Source: Candidatus Kuenenia stuttgartensis | GTDB lineage: Bacteria > Planctomycetota > UBA1135 > UBA2386 | DNA: 13,383 nt | Direction: 5' to 3' | NCBI GenBank assembly: GCA_945861365.1 | Contig: CAMAUH010000052.1 | Location: 1-13,383, forward strand | Part shown: positions 6,911 through 13,383 of the stretch, in pieces | Numbering within the stretch: the first letter of the stretch is position 1 | Layout: every line of letters starts with the position of its first letter | Notes under the pieces: model-generated | Told to the model about the DNA's origin: nothing | What the model saw: the letters and a program-made list of their open reading frames with translations, nothing else | Databases searched by the model: none | Position numbers and translations under genes: made by a program

Positions 6911-8035
6911 TCACGGCACCAGTACGCGTTCGACGTTCTTGGTGCCCTGCCGCAGCAGCAGCTGCTTCTGCACGCGCGGGTCGCCGTTGACGAACACTTC
7001 GAGCTGGTACTGCCCGCCCGGGATCGCTTCGGCGAGCGTCGCCACGCCGATGCCGGGCAGCACGTCGATTGCGCCCGCTTCCGCCTGTTCGTGCCGCACG
7101 ATCCACTTGCGTTGCACGGTCGGGCCGCCAGGGAAGCGCAGCGCCAGCGTCGCGGTGCCGAACTTCGCCGGGTCGTACGGCTGGTTGTTGCTGTCGAGCA
7201 GTTCCAGCGCGAACAGCGCACCCGGTTCGAGCGGCACGTCCTCGAGGAAGCCGTTGGTGCCCGACAGCGAGTAGGTGCGCTGGAACGGCAGCAGCGGCAG
7301 CAGTTCGCCGGCTTCGTCGACCGCCACGCAGCGGATGCCGTACTCACCGGGCGCCAGCGCCGGCAGCTGGTAGGCGCCGTTCGCCGAGCTGTTGCGGCGG
7401 GCCCACAGCGTCGGCGTCAGCCACCAGGCGCCATCGCGGTTCTGCGGCGTCAGCGCGAACGCATCGACGCGCAGGTTCGGGATCGGCTGCAGCGCCACGT
7501 CGTGCACGTGCAGCGTGATGCCGGCATCGCGCGCGGCGGGCACCAGGAACAGGTCCAGCGTGGTCGCCGGCGACGGCGGTGCCGGCGGCGTGAAGTCGGC
7601 GCGCGACAGCGGCTCGTAGCCTTCGGCTTCGACCAGCAGCGTGCCGGCGTTGCCGGTCGGCAGCAGGATCTCGGCGCGGCCTTCGGTGCCTTCACCCTTC
7701 TCGTCGGCGGTGCCGCTACGGAAGCGCCAGCGGAACGCGGCCACGCTTTCGCGGCTGCTGACGTCGCGCACGGCCAGCACGACGTTGCCGGGGGCCGCGG
7801 GGGCCGGTTGGGGTGCGGTCTCCGGCTCGACCGGCTTCGTGGTCGGCTGCGTCACCGGCGTCTGGTCGGTGCGGTCGGGGCTCGCGCCGTTCGCCAGGTT
7901 CGGCTGTTCGGCCGGTGCTGGCTGGCTCGGCTGCGGCACGCTCGGCAGCGAGGGATCGTCGTCGCCGTTGCCGAAGACGAGCCAGCCGACGACAGCGAGG
8001 ACAGCGACGAACAACAGGGCCAACGCAGCGCGCAT
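6911..8035 (-). CDS. Membrane-anchored exported protein with beta-sandwich-like repeats
   Basis: This 374-residue protein has one N-terminal hydrophobic segment (about 3-21, MRAALALLFVAVLAVVG) and then a Pro/Thr/Gln-rich linker (about 28-82). It is therefore probably anchored in the inner membrane with the bulk outside the cytoplasm. The rest looks like two or three small beta-sandwich units of the carboxypeptidase-regulatory/Cna-B kind. Signs are TLLVEAEGYEPL at 132-143, ANGAYQLPALAPGEYGIRCVA at 218-238 and AEAIPGGQYQLEVFVNG at 335-351; the phrase PALAPGEYGI is typical of such folds. No catalytic motif is visible. The ATG at 8035 is preferred to a TTG at 8050. It lies 27 bases downstream of the permease stop and is likely its operon partner. 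It may bind carbohydrate or protein ligands or serve as a structural envelope part; the family is not certain. Confidence 0.75.
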   Translation of the reverse strand: MRAALALLFVAVLAVVGWLVFGNGDDDPSLPSVPQPSQPAPAEQPNLANGASPDRTDQTPVTQPTTKPVEPETAPQPAPAAPGNVVLAVRDVSSRESVAAFRWRFRSGTADEKGEGTEGRAEILLPTGNAGTLLVEAEGYEPLSRADFTPPAPPSPATTLDLFLVPAARDAGITLHVHDVALQPIPNLRVDAFALTPQNRDGAWWLTPTLWARRNSSANGAYQLPALAPGEYGIRCVAVDEAGELLPLLPFQRTYSLSGTNGFLEDVPLEPGALFALELLDSNNQPYDPAKFGTATLALRFPGGPTVQRKWIVRHEQAEAGAIDVLPGIGVATLAEAIPGGQYQLEVFVNGDPRVQKQLLLRQGTKNVERVLVP

Positions 8036-8062
8036 GCGCGCATGGTGCAAGATCGCGGGCCG

Positions 8063-9295
8063 CTACGCGAGCATCCAGCCGCGCACCGCGAGCCAGCCGG
8101 CCGCGATCGCCAGCGTCGCCAGCGTGATCGGCACGCCGACCCGCCAGTGTTCGCTGGCCCAGCCGCGGCCCTGCGGCCGCACGCCGAGTCGTTCGGCCTG
8201 TTCGACGACGATCAGGTTGGCGATCGAACCGACCAGCAGCAGGTTGCCGGCCAGCGTCGTCGCCAGCGCCAGCAGCGGCCCGGCCTGCGGGTGCGTCGCC
8301 ACCGGCAGCAGCAGCATCGTCAGCGGCACGTTGCTGACGACGTTGGAGCCGACCACGGCGGTCACAAACAGCGTGCGCGGATCGCCGAAGTCGACGCCGT
8401 GCTGGCGCGCGTACGCGAATGCGGCGGCGGCGTGGCCAGCCTGCTGGAACGCGTGGTTGACGACGAACAGGCCGGCGAACAGCACCAGCAGCTGCCAGTC
8501 GACGCGTTCGAACAGCGCGCGCGGCGACGTCGTGCGCGACAGCAGCAGCACCGAGCCCGCCAGCAGCGCCAGCACGTCGCGTTCGATCGGCGCGAACAGC
8601 AGGGCTCCGACCAGCAGCGCCAGCACGGCGAGGCCCTTGTGCGTCTGCCCGCGGTCGAACGCGACCGGCGGCGGCGGCGTGGCCACGACGTCGCGTTGCC
8701 AACGGCCGCGGTAGGTGCGCACCAGCACGCCCCACACGACGACCATGCCGAGCACCGCTGGCACGCCGCCATCGAGCAGGTAGCCGGCGAACGGCACGTG
8801 CAGCGCCTGGCCGATCAGCAGGTTCTGCGGGTTGCCGAGCAGCGTCGCAGCGGAGCCGACGTTGCTGCCGGCGGCGAGGCCGAGCAGGAACGGCACCGGA
8901 TCGAGCCGCCGCTGCGCGCACACGTCGACCAGCAAAGGTGCGATGGCCAGGCACACGACGTCGTTGGTCAGCAGTGCTGCCAACAGGCCGGTGACCGCGA
9001 GCAGTTCGCCGAGCAGCCGCGCCGGTGACGTCGGCCGCGCCGCCAGCCATTGCGTGGTGCGCGCATAGAAACCGCTGTGGCGGAACTGCGCCGACACCAG
9101 CATCAGGCCGAGCAGCAACGCCAGCGTGCCGACGTCGATCGCGGCCCACGCCTGCGTGCTGGTCAGCGCACCGCCGGCGACCAGCGCCACGGCGCCGAGG
9201 AACGCCGCCGCGGTGCGGTCCACGCGCAGCCCCGGCACGCGGCCGAGGATCATCACGGCGTAGACGACGGCGAAGACGGCGAGCGGCAGATCCAC
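8063..9295 (-). CDS. ArsB/NhaD/SLC13-type anion permease
   Basis: This integral membrane transporter belongs to the ion transporter superfamily (CitMHS/ArsB/NhaD/SLC13). Its 410 residues contain about ten hydrophobic helices and the two symmetry-related signature regions. In the first half these are LLTNDVVCLAIAPLL at 108-122 and GSNVGSAATLLGNPQN at 143-158; in the second half GSNVVSNVPLTMLLLP at 316-331 and GSIANLIVVE at 356-365. These short Asn/Gly hairpin motifs form the substrate site in the family. The cargo (arsenite, dicarboxylate, sulfate, or Na+/H+) cannot be read from sequence, and no TrkA-C domain is present. The start is taken as GTG at 9295, 13 bases after the phosphatase stop, because no ATG gives the full first helix. 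It sits between the phosphatase gene and the exported protein gene in one operon. Confidence 0.85.
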   Translation of the reverse strand: MDLPLAVFAVVYAVMILGRVPGLRVDRTAAAFLGAVALVAGGALTSTQAWAAIDVGTLALLLGLMLVSAQFRHSGFYARTTQWLAARPTSPARLLGELLAVTGLLAALLTNDVVCLAIAPLLVDVCAQRRLDPVPFLLGLAAGSNVGSAATLLGNPQNLLIGQALHVPFAGYLLDGGVPAVLGMVVVWGVLVRTYRGRWQRDVVATPPPPVAFDRGQTHKGLAVLALLVGALLFAPIERDVLALLAGSVLLLSRTTSPRALFERVDWQLLVLFAGLFVVNHAFQQAGHAAAAFAYARQHGVDFGDPRTLFVTAVVGSNVVSNVPLTMLLLPVATHPQAGPLLALATTLAGNLLLVGSIANLIVVEQAERLGVRPQGRGWASEHWRVGVPITLATLAIAAGWLAVRGWMLA

Positions 9296-9308
9296 GAGCG
9301 CGCGAACG

Positions 9309-10085
9309 CTACGTGTCGCGGCGCAGGGTGGCGAGCGCTGCCTGGGCGAGTTCCGCAGTCGACGCCGCGATGACGGCGCCGTCGCTGTGCAGATGCAGTG
9401 CGCGACCATCCATGCCGAGCAACACGCCGCCGCTCTCTTGCAGGATCGGCACCAGCGCGCACCAGTCGTACGCCTTCAAGCCGCGGTCGACGATCAGGTC
9501 GGCGCCGCCCATCGCGACGAACCCGTAGGCGACGCAGTCGCCGCCGTAGCTGGTCCAGCGCACCTGCCGCCGCAGGGCCGCGAAGGCCGCGTCGCCGGCC
9601 ATCGGGTCGGGCGTCGTGCAATACAGCACCGCATCGGCGAGCCGCGTCGTCGCGCGCGCCCGGACCAGCCGACCCTGGTGGCGGCAACCGAGCCCCGTCG
9701 CCGCGGCCCAGCGCTCGCCGAGGGCGATGGCCTCCATGACGCCGACCACCGGCACGCCGCGATGCATCAAGCCGATCAGCGTGCCGAACAGCGGATTGCC
9801 GCTGGCGAACGCCTTGGTGCCGTCGATCGGGTCGATCACCCACAGGAACTCGTTGTCGAGACCGGTAGCGCCCTCTTCCTCGCCGAGGATGCCGTGGTCG
9901 GGAAAGCGCGCGGCGATGCGTTCCCGCAGCGCGCGTTCGATCGCGCGGTCGGCCAGCGTGACCGGCGTGCGGTCGCTCTTGGTGTCGACGGTCGCGAGCG
10001 AACGGAAGTGCTGCCGCGCGATCGGCCGGGCGACGTCGGCCAGCAGTTCGGCGAACGCGAGCAGTTCGGGCAGCGACGGCGCCAT
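9309..10085 (-). CDS. hisN: Inositol-monophosphatase-family phosphatase, HisN-like
   Basis: This is a 258-residue metal-dependent, Li-sensitive-type phosphatase. It carries KSDRTPVTLAD at 36-46, the metal-binding GEEEG at 68-72, the DPIDGT motif at 85-90 with WVI just before it, and Asp207 in AYDW followed by CALVPILQESGG. The GGDCVAYGF segment at 181-189 and the AYDWCALVPI region resemble HisN-type histidinol-phosphate phosphatases more than classical inositol monophosphatases. Other members of the family (CysQ, which hydrolyses PAP, and SuhB) are close alternatives. The ATG overlaps the preceding gene's TGA (TGATG, one shared base), so translation is coupled. No other histidine gene is nearby. 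The permease follows at 13 bases, which makes a role in salvaging or disposing of a phosphorylated or sulfated small molecule possible but unproved. Confidence 0.9.
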   Translation of the reverse strand: MAPSLPELLAFAELLADVARPIARQHFRSLATVDTKSDRTPVTLADRAIERALRERIAARFPDHGILGEEEGATGLDNEFLWVIDPIDGTKAFASGNPLFGTLIGLMHRGVPVVGVMEAIALGERWAAATGLGCRHQGRLVRARATTRLADAVLYCTTPDPMAGDAAFAALRRQVRWTSYGGDCVAYGFVAMGGADLIVDRGLKAYDWCALVPILQESGGVLLGMDGRALHLHSDGAVIAASTAELAQAALATLRRDT

Positions 10086-10372
10086 CAGCGGATCGGCGCC
10101 TGGCCGTCGGCGCGGCCGTCTTCGAGGTCGATCGCGCGCAGGCGCTGGTGGAACTCGGCCTCGGTGCACAGGCCCTTCTCGACGCACAGCCGCTGCACGG
10201 TCTTCACGGCCAGCGCCAGTTCGCCGACCGCGCGCACGATGCGTTCGTCGTTCAGCGAGCCGCCGCTGTTGCGAAGCATCGCGACCTCGGTGCGCAGCTG
10301 GGCGGCTTCGTTGCCGGCGCGCTCGATGCGGCTCTGTTGGTAGAAGTCGAAGATCCAGTTGATGAGGCCCAT
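10085..10372 (-). CDS. Small protein of unknown function, helical
   Basis: This is a 95-residue protein that I do not recognise. The N-terminus is amphipathic and aromatic (MGLINWIFDFYQQ). Residues 16-40 are charged and heptad-like (probable coiled coil), and from about 44 a helical region reads ERIVRAVGELALAVKTVQRL. The C-terminal half has EKGLCTEAEFHQRL and an acidic IDLEDGRADG near the end, the kind of short motif seen in small helical regulators. The ATG at 10372 is supported by a good Shine-Dalgarno. Its TGA shares one base with the ATG of the phosphatase, so it is the first gene of that operon. It may bind or regulate one of the operon's products; this is a guess. Confidence 0.7.
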   Translation of the reverse strand: MGLINWIFDFYQQSRIERAGNEAAQLRTEVAMLRNSGGSLNDERIVRAVGELALAVKTVQRLCVEKGLCTEAEFHQRLRAIDLEDGRADGQAPIR

Positions 10373-10549
10373 GTGGTTCCTTGTGTGGTTGGTGCGCACG
10401 GTAGCGAACGGGTGCACGCGCGCACGGTGCGCTTGCACGGCGGCAGTACTTCGCGTTCGCTGCGGCGATGCGCGCATGGCGGCCGTGAACCTGCGCCGCG
10501 GCGCCTTCCCTGATCTCGGCGGCTCGCTGTCCAGCCCGTTCGCGCCGCG
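10373..10549. other. Intergenic region without a clear gene
   Basis: These 177 bases separate the 95-residue gene from the DUF2200 gene. They should hold the promoter of the small gene/phosphatase/permease operon on the minus strand. The stretch is GC-rich and contains several short palindromes around GTGCGCAC and GCACGGTGC near 10392-10440. I could not pick a convincing -35/-10 pair or a convincing terminator for the upstream gene. Confidence 0.4.
10378..10382 (-). promoter_or_regulatory. Ribosome binding site of the 95-residue gene
   Basis: Reading the minus strand, AAGGA lies 5 bases before the ATG at 10372. It is the clearest Shine-Dalgarno in the window and decides this start over an in-frame upstream Met. 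Confidence 0.75.
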
Positions 10550-10900
10550 CTACGCGCGCAGGATCTTCGCCATCAGCCGCCCCTTGGCCAGCTCGTCGAC
10601 GAGCTTGTCCATGTAGCGGATCTTCTGCATCAGCGGGTCGTCGATCGCTTCGATGCGCACGCCGCAGATCGTGCCGGTGATCTTGTTCGCGTTGGCATGC
10701 AGGGCGGGCGCTTGCTGGAAGAACGTCGCCAGGTCGACCTTCTGCTCGATCTGCTTCGCCAGCGTGCGCGCGGTGTAGCCGGTCAGCCAGCAGATCACCT
10801 CGTCCACTTCGCTCGCCGTGCGCCCCTTCTTCAGCGCCTTGGTGAGGTAGTGCGGATACACGCTGGCGAACGGCATCTTGAACACGCGGGCGTTGTCCAT
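10550..10900 (-). CDS. DUF2200 family protein
   Basis: The 116-residue product matches the DUF2200 family along its whole length. It carries MPFASVYPHYLTKA at 9-22, KKGRTASEVDEVICWLTGYT at 24-43, a central FFQQAPAL segment, the ITGTICGVRIEAIDDPLMQKI stretch at 74-94, and the C-terminal MDKLVDELAKGRLMAKILR. The family consists of small soluble cytoplasmic proteins with no assigned activity. The length is normal and no residue appears damaged. The ATG at 10900 is the only one that gives the conserved N-terminus, and a weak GGACC is upstream. The gene is probably transcribed alone: 83 bases separate it from the VCBS gene upstream and 177 from the next gene downstream, all on the same strand. Confidence 0.9.
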   Translation of the reverse strand: MDNARVFKMPFASVYPHYLTKALKKGRTASEVDEVICWLTGYTARTLAKQIEQKVDLATFFQQAPALHANANKITGTICGVRIEAIDDPLMQKIRYMDKLVDELAKGRLMAKILRA

Positions 10901-10983
10901 GGGGCAGGTCCGCGGACCCTAGCGCAGCGTCCGGTGGTGGGCCACGTCTCGGGGTGCGTCGCCCACGTGCCCTGGCTCCACTG

Positions 10984-13383
10984 TCAATCGACGAACCGCA
11001 CGCGCACTCCCGGCGACAGGTGCGGCAACGGAGCACTGAAGAACAGCGACTGCAGCATCAACTCGAGGCCGATCAGTCCTGGATCCGCGGGGATCGGGAA
11101 GACGACCTGCGCGCTGCCGCCGAGCAGGGTGACGCCAGGCAGCAGGACCGCCGTACCCGGCGCCGTCGCCAACGTGCCGAACGGTGGCAACGGCGTGCGG
11201 CCGGGCAGCAGGCTGAAGAACGGCGTGGCCGCGCCAGCCGCGGTGGTCGTCTGCACGACGTAGGGCAGCGGTCTACCGGTGCGCGCGAGCTGTGTGACCC
11301 GGGCAGCCCACTGCTGGTTGAACAGCAGCTGGTCGCCGAGCAGCAGATCCGGATCGAGGTCGTCGTCGAGGTCGCCGGCCAGGAACCGCGTGTACGACAC
11401 CGTGCTCGGTGGCGGATACCGGCCGCCGATGTCGGTGAAGGTCCCGGTGCCCTGGTTGCGCCACCAGCGCACGCCGTTCTGGTAGGTGCCGACGACGGCA
11501 TCGAGGTCGCCGTCGACGTCGAAGTCGAGCAACGTCACCGAGCCGGTGGGCAGCGTGCTCGGCAGTGCCGATGGCTGGAAGGACAGGTTGCCACTGCCGT
11601 TGTTGCGCAGCAGCAGGTTCACGCTGGTCGGGTAGCTCGCCGTTCCCCAGCAGGCGACGAACGCATCGCGGTCGCCATCGCCATCGAGGTCGGCCACTTC
11701 GAGGGAGCGCGCAAGCGCCAGTGGCGCCTGCAACCGCTGCGCGGTGACGTCGGCGAACACGCCGGCGCCGTTGTTGGCGAAGTAGCGCAGCTGGCTCGGA
11801 GCCGACCCATAGCTCTCGTCGCCGGTCAGCACGTCCTGGTCGCCGTCGCCGTCGAGGTCGCCGACCGCGACCGTGCGCAGCCAGCCGAGGTACGTGGGGA
11901 ACGCGCCGGCCACCAACGTGAAGGCGCCGGCGCCGTTGTTGGCGTACAGCTGCACGCCGCCCTGGAGCGCGACGGTGACGGCGTCCTGGTCGCCATCGCC
12001 GTCGGCATCGAGCAGCCGGAAGTCGGTGGTGTTGGTCGGCGGCGTCGGGCTTGGTGCCGTGAGCCCGGTGTCGACGAAGGTCGCGTTGCCCAGGTTGCGG
12101 AAGAAGCGCAGCTGCGGCGGTCCCGTGACGGACGTCAGCGCCAGCACGTCGACGTCGGCATCCCCGTCAAGGTCGCCCGTGCGCACGACCCCGACCTGGC
12201 CGTTCGGCCATGGGAACGGCTGCGGCGTGAACCAGCCGGTGCCGTCGTTGCGACCCAACGGACCCGCGAGGCCCGCCTCGACGCCGAGCAGGTCGAGGTC
12301 GCCGTCGCCATCGAAGTCCCCGGTGGCCAAGGCACCACCGCGCCATGGCGTGCGGCTGCCATCGGCCAGGCGGGCGGCCCCGACGTTCAGCAGCAGCCGC
12401 GGGGCAGAACCGAGGCCGACGACGAGGTCGCTGTCGAGATCGCCGTCGATGTCTCCGTGCGCTTGCACGGTCTCCAGCGGACTGGCCAGGGCGTGGGCGC
12501 GCTCGATGAAGTTGGCGGCACCGTTGTTCTCGAACCAGCTGGCGCCGCCGACGAGATCCGGGTCGCCATCGCGGTCGAGGTCGACAGCTGCCAACGGCAA
12601 CTGCGACGCGATGGTGGGCAAGCCGGCCGCGATCTGCAGGTTGCCGGCGCCGTCGTTGAGGCGCAGCTGCCACACCAACGGAAACACCACCTGCGTCAGC
12701 AGCACCGCGTCGGCATCGCCATCGCCATCGAAGTCCGCGACGGCGAGGTTCTGGGTCGTGCCGTTCGTCGCGCCTGGCAGGTATTGCTCGGTGAACTGGC
12801 CGGTGCCGTTGTTGCGCCAAAGCCGTGGCTGGCCGGGCCACGGGGGTTGGAAGGGCAGCACGTATTGAGATGCCGCCAGCAGCAGATCGACGTCGCCATC
12901 GCCATCGAAGTCGCGCGCGGCCGCGTCGCGCACCAGCACGTTCGCGGTCGGCACCGCGGCCGCGACGAACACGCCGCCGATCTGCTGCAGCTGTTGCGTC
13001 TCGTTGCTGAAGCCGCGCACCAACAGGTCGGGCACGGCGTCGCCGGTGAAGTCGGCGCATGCCAGCGGCTGCGCGAACGCGGGGATGGTCGCCAGCTGGA
13101 ACGAGCTGCCGCCGAGGTTGCGCACGATGCGCCCGGCCAGCACGACATCGGCGTCCCCGTCGGCGTCGATGTCGGCCACCAGGTGGCGCCCGCCATCGGC
13201 GATGTCCGGCCAGCTCGGGTCCGCGGTGAACACGGCGTCGCCGACGTTGCGGTAGAAGCGCTGCACGGCGCTGCTGCCCGCGGTGCCGGCGGTGATCGCG
13301 TCGAGGTCGCCGTCGCCGTCGAAGTCGGCGAGCGAGGTCTGCGAAGCGAGCAGGCCATCGGCGGGGAAGTGCTGCAGCGCCTG
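10984..13383 (-). CDS. Large FG-GAP/VCBS repeat protein, secreted type (5' end outside the window)
   Basis: The frame is open from the right edge, and 799 residues of the C-terminal part are visible. About fourteen repeats spaced roughly 40-65 residues apart carry a Ca2+-binding loop of the D-x-DGDGD-x-D type, for example ADFDGDGDLD, RDFDGDGDVD, GDLDGDGDQD and ADLDGDGDRD. Several are degenerate (ADFTGDAVPD, LDFDVDGDLD, GDLDDDLDPD). Such repeats fold as integrin-alpha-like beta-propeller blades and usually sit on the cell surface or are secreted. Between loops the phrase NNGAGxF or NxGxGxF recurs, as is usual for FG-GAP proteins. The last 115 residues are different: a domain that includes PADPGLIGLELMLQSLFF and ends in a conserved-looking PGVRVRFVD. 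It may be a sorting or anchoring domain. The signal peptide would lie to the right of the window. The apparent GTG start at 13266 is internal, because a repeat lies upstream in the same frame. Confidence 0.93.
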   Translation of the reverse strand, partial: QALQHFPADGLLASQTSLADFDGDGDLDAITAGTAGSSAVQRFYRNVGDAVFTADPSWPDIADGGRHLVADIDADGDADVVLAGRIVRNLGGSSFQLATIPAFAQPLACADFTGDAVPDLLVRGFSNETQQLQQIGGVFVAAAVPTANVLVRDAAARDFDGDGDVDLLLAASQYVLPFQPPWPGQPRLWRNNGTGQFTEQYLPGATNGTTQNLAVADFDGDGDADAVLLTQVVFPLVWQLRLNDGAGNLQIAAGLPTIASQLPLAAVDLDRDGDPDLVGGASWFENNGAANFIERAHALASPLETVQAHGDIDGDLDSDLVVGLGSAPRLLLNVGAARLADGSRTPWRGGALATGDFDGDGDLDLLGVEAGLAGPLGRNDGTGWFTPQPFPWPNGQVGVVRTGDLDGDADVDVLALTSVTGPPQLRFFRNLGNATFVDTGLTAPSPTPPTNTTDFRLLDADGDGDQDAVTVALQGGVQLYANNGAGAFTLVAGAFPTYLGWLRTVAVGDLDGDGDQDVLTGDESYGSAPSQLRYFANNGAGVFADVTAQRLQAPLALARSLEVADLDGDGDRDAFVACWGTASYPTSVNLLLRNNGSGNLSFQPSALPSTLPTGSVTLLDFDVDGDLDAVVGTYQNGVRWWRNQGTGTFTDIGGRYPPPSTVSYTRFLAGDLDDDLDPDLLLGDQLLFNQQWAARVTQLARTGRPLPYVVQTTTAAGAATPFFSLLPGRTPLPPFGTLATAPGTAVLLPGVTLLGGSAQVVFPIPADPGLIGLELMLQSLFFSAPLPHLSPGVRVRFVD
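11347..13332 (-). repeat. Coding array of VCBS Asp-loop repeats
   Basis: The repeat-encoding DNA shows recurring words such as TCGCCATCGCCATCGAAGTC on the plus strand, present exactly at 12716-12735 and 12893-12912, with a close variant near 13310. They encode the D-F-D-G-D-G-D loop. The array belongs to the gene above and is not a CRISPR: spacing varies and the frame is kept. Confidence 0.85.

Noticed and set aside
6881..9028. 715-residue plus-strand frame
   Set aside because: It is antisense to the exported protein and permease genes. It is Arg/Gln/His-rich with no motifs, whereas the minus strand has clear transporter signatures.
9387..10343. 318-residue plus-strand frame
   Set aside because: It is antisense to the phosphatase gene, whose motifs GEEEG and DPIDGT are intact.
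10937..10966. GTGGGC/GCCCAC inverted repeat between the VCBS and DUF2200 genes as a terminator
   Set aside because: The stem is only 6 bp with an 18-base loop and no T-tract, which is too weak to call.
11873..12868. 331-residue plus-strand frame
   Set aside because: It is a Ser/Pro/Arg-rich antisense reading of the VCBS repeats.
11347..13332. Possible CRISPR-like or tandem DNA repeat array
   Set aside because: The repeats are unevenly spaced, imperfect and in frame, and they encode the Asp loops of VCBS units.

Overview
This is a very GC-rich, gene-dense bacterial stretch. It uses the standard genetic code with strong G/C third positions, and no gene shows foreign composition. I see no RNA genes, insertion sequences, CRISPR arrays, integrases or attachment sites. 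The lineage cannot be fixed from the sequence alone. The long secreted-type FG-GAP/VCBS protein, the lone lipoproteins and membrane proteins of unknown family, and the scattered metabolic genes would fit a GC-rich Planctomycetota or a similar lineage with large genomes. That placement is a tentative inference; Myxococcota and others remain possible.

Layout. (1) 1-875, plus strand: the C-terminal half of citrate synthase (gltA, cut by the left edge), a strong hairpin, then a short PhnA/YjdM-type domain lacking the usual N-terminal zinc ribbon. (2) 964-1830, minus strand: a lipoprotein M48 metallopeptidase. (3) 1915-5110, plus strand: a two-gene operon of a thiolase and an aconitase-superfamily enzyme whose swivel domain comes first, followed by a perfect 10-bp hairpin. 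(4) 5083-5982, minus strand: a lipoprotein gene and a membrane protein gene, tightly coupled, with the second overlapping the end of the aconitase gene. (5) 6088-6900, plus strand: an unknown protein with a Pro/Ala-rich N-terminus and a membrane C-terminus. (6) 6911-10372, minus strand: a likely operon of a 95-residue protein, an inositol-monophosphatase-family phosphatase of HisN type, an ArsB/NhaD/SLC13-type permease and a membrane-anchored exported protein. (7) 10550-10900, minus strand: a DUF2200 protein. (8) 10984 to the right edge, minus strand: a large FG-GAP/VCBS repeat protein missing its N-terminus.

How they fit together. The left third is central carbon metabolism (citrate synthase, thiolase, aconitase-like hydratase). 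The rest is mostly cell envelope plus one phosphatase/permease module. I found no clear defence, mobile or biosynthetic system. The features most worth a second look are the thiolase/permuted-aconitase operon, the phosphatase-permease operon, the cluster of three unknown envelope genes, and the truncated PhnA domain beside a terminator-like hairpin.
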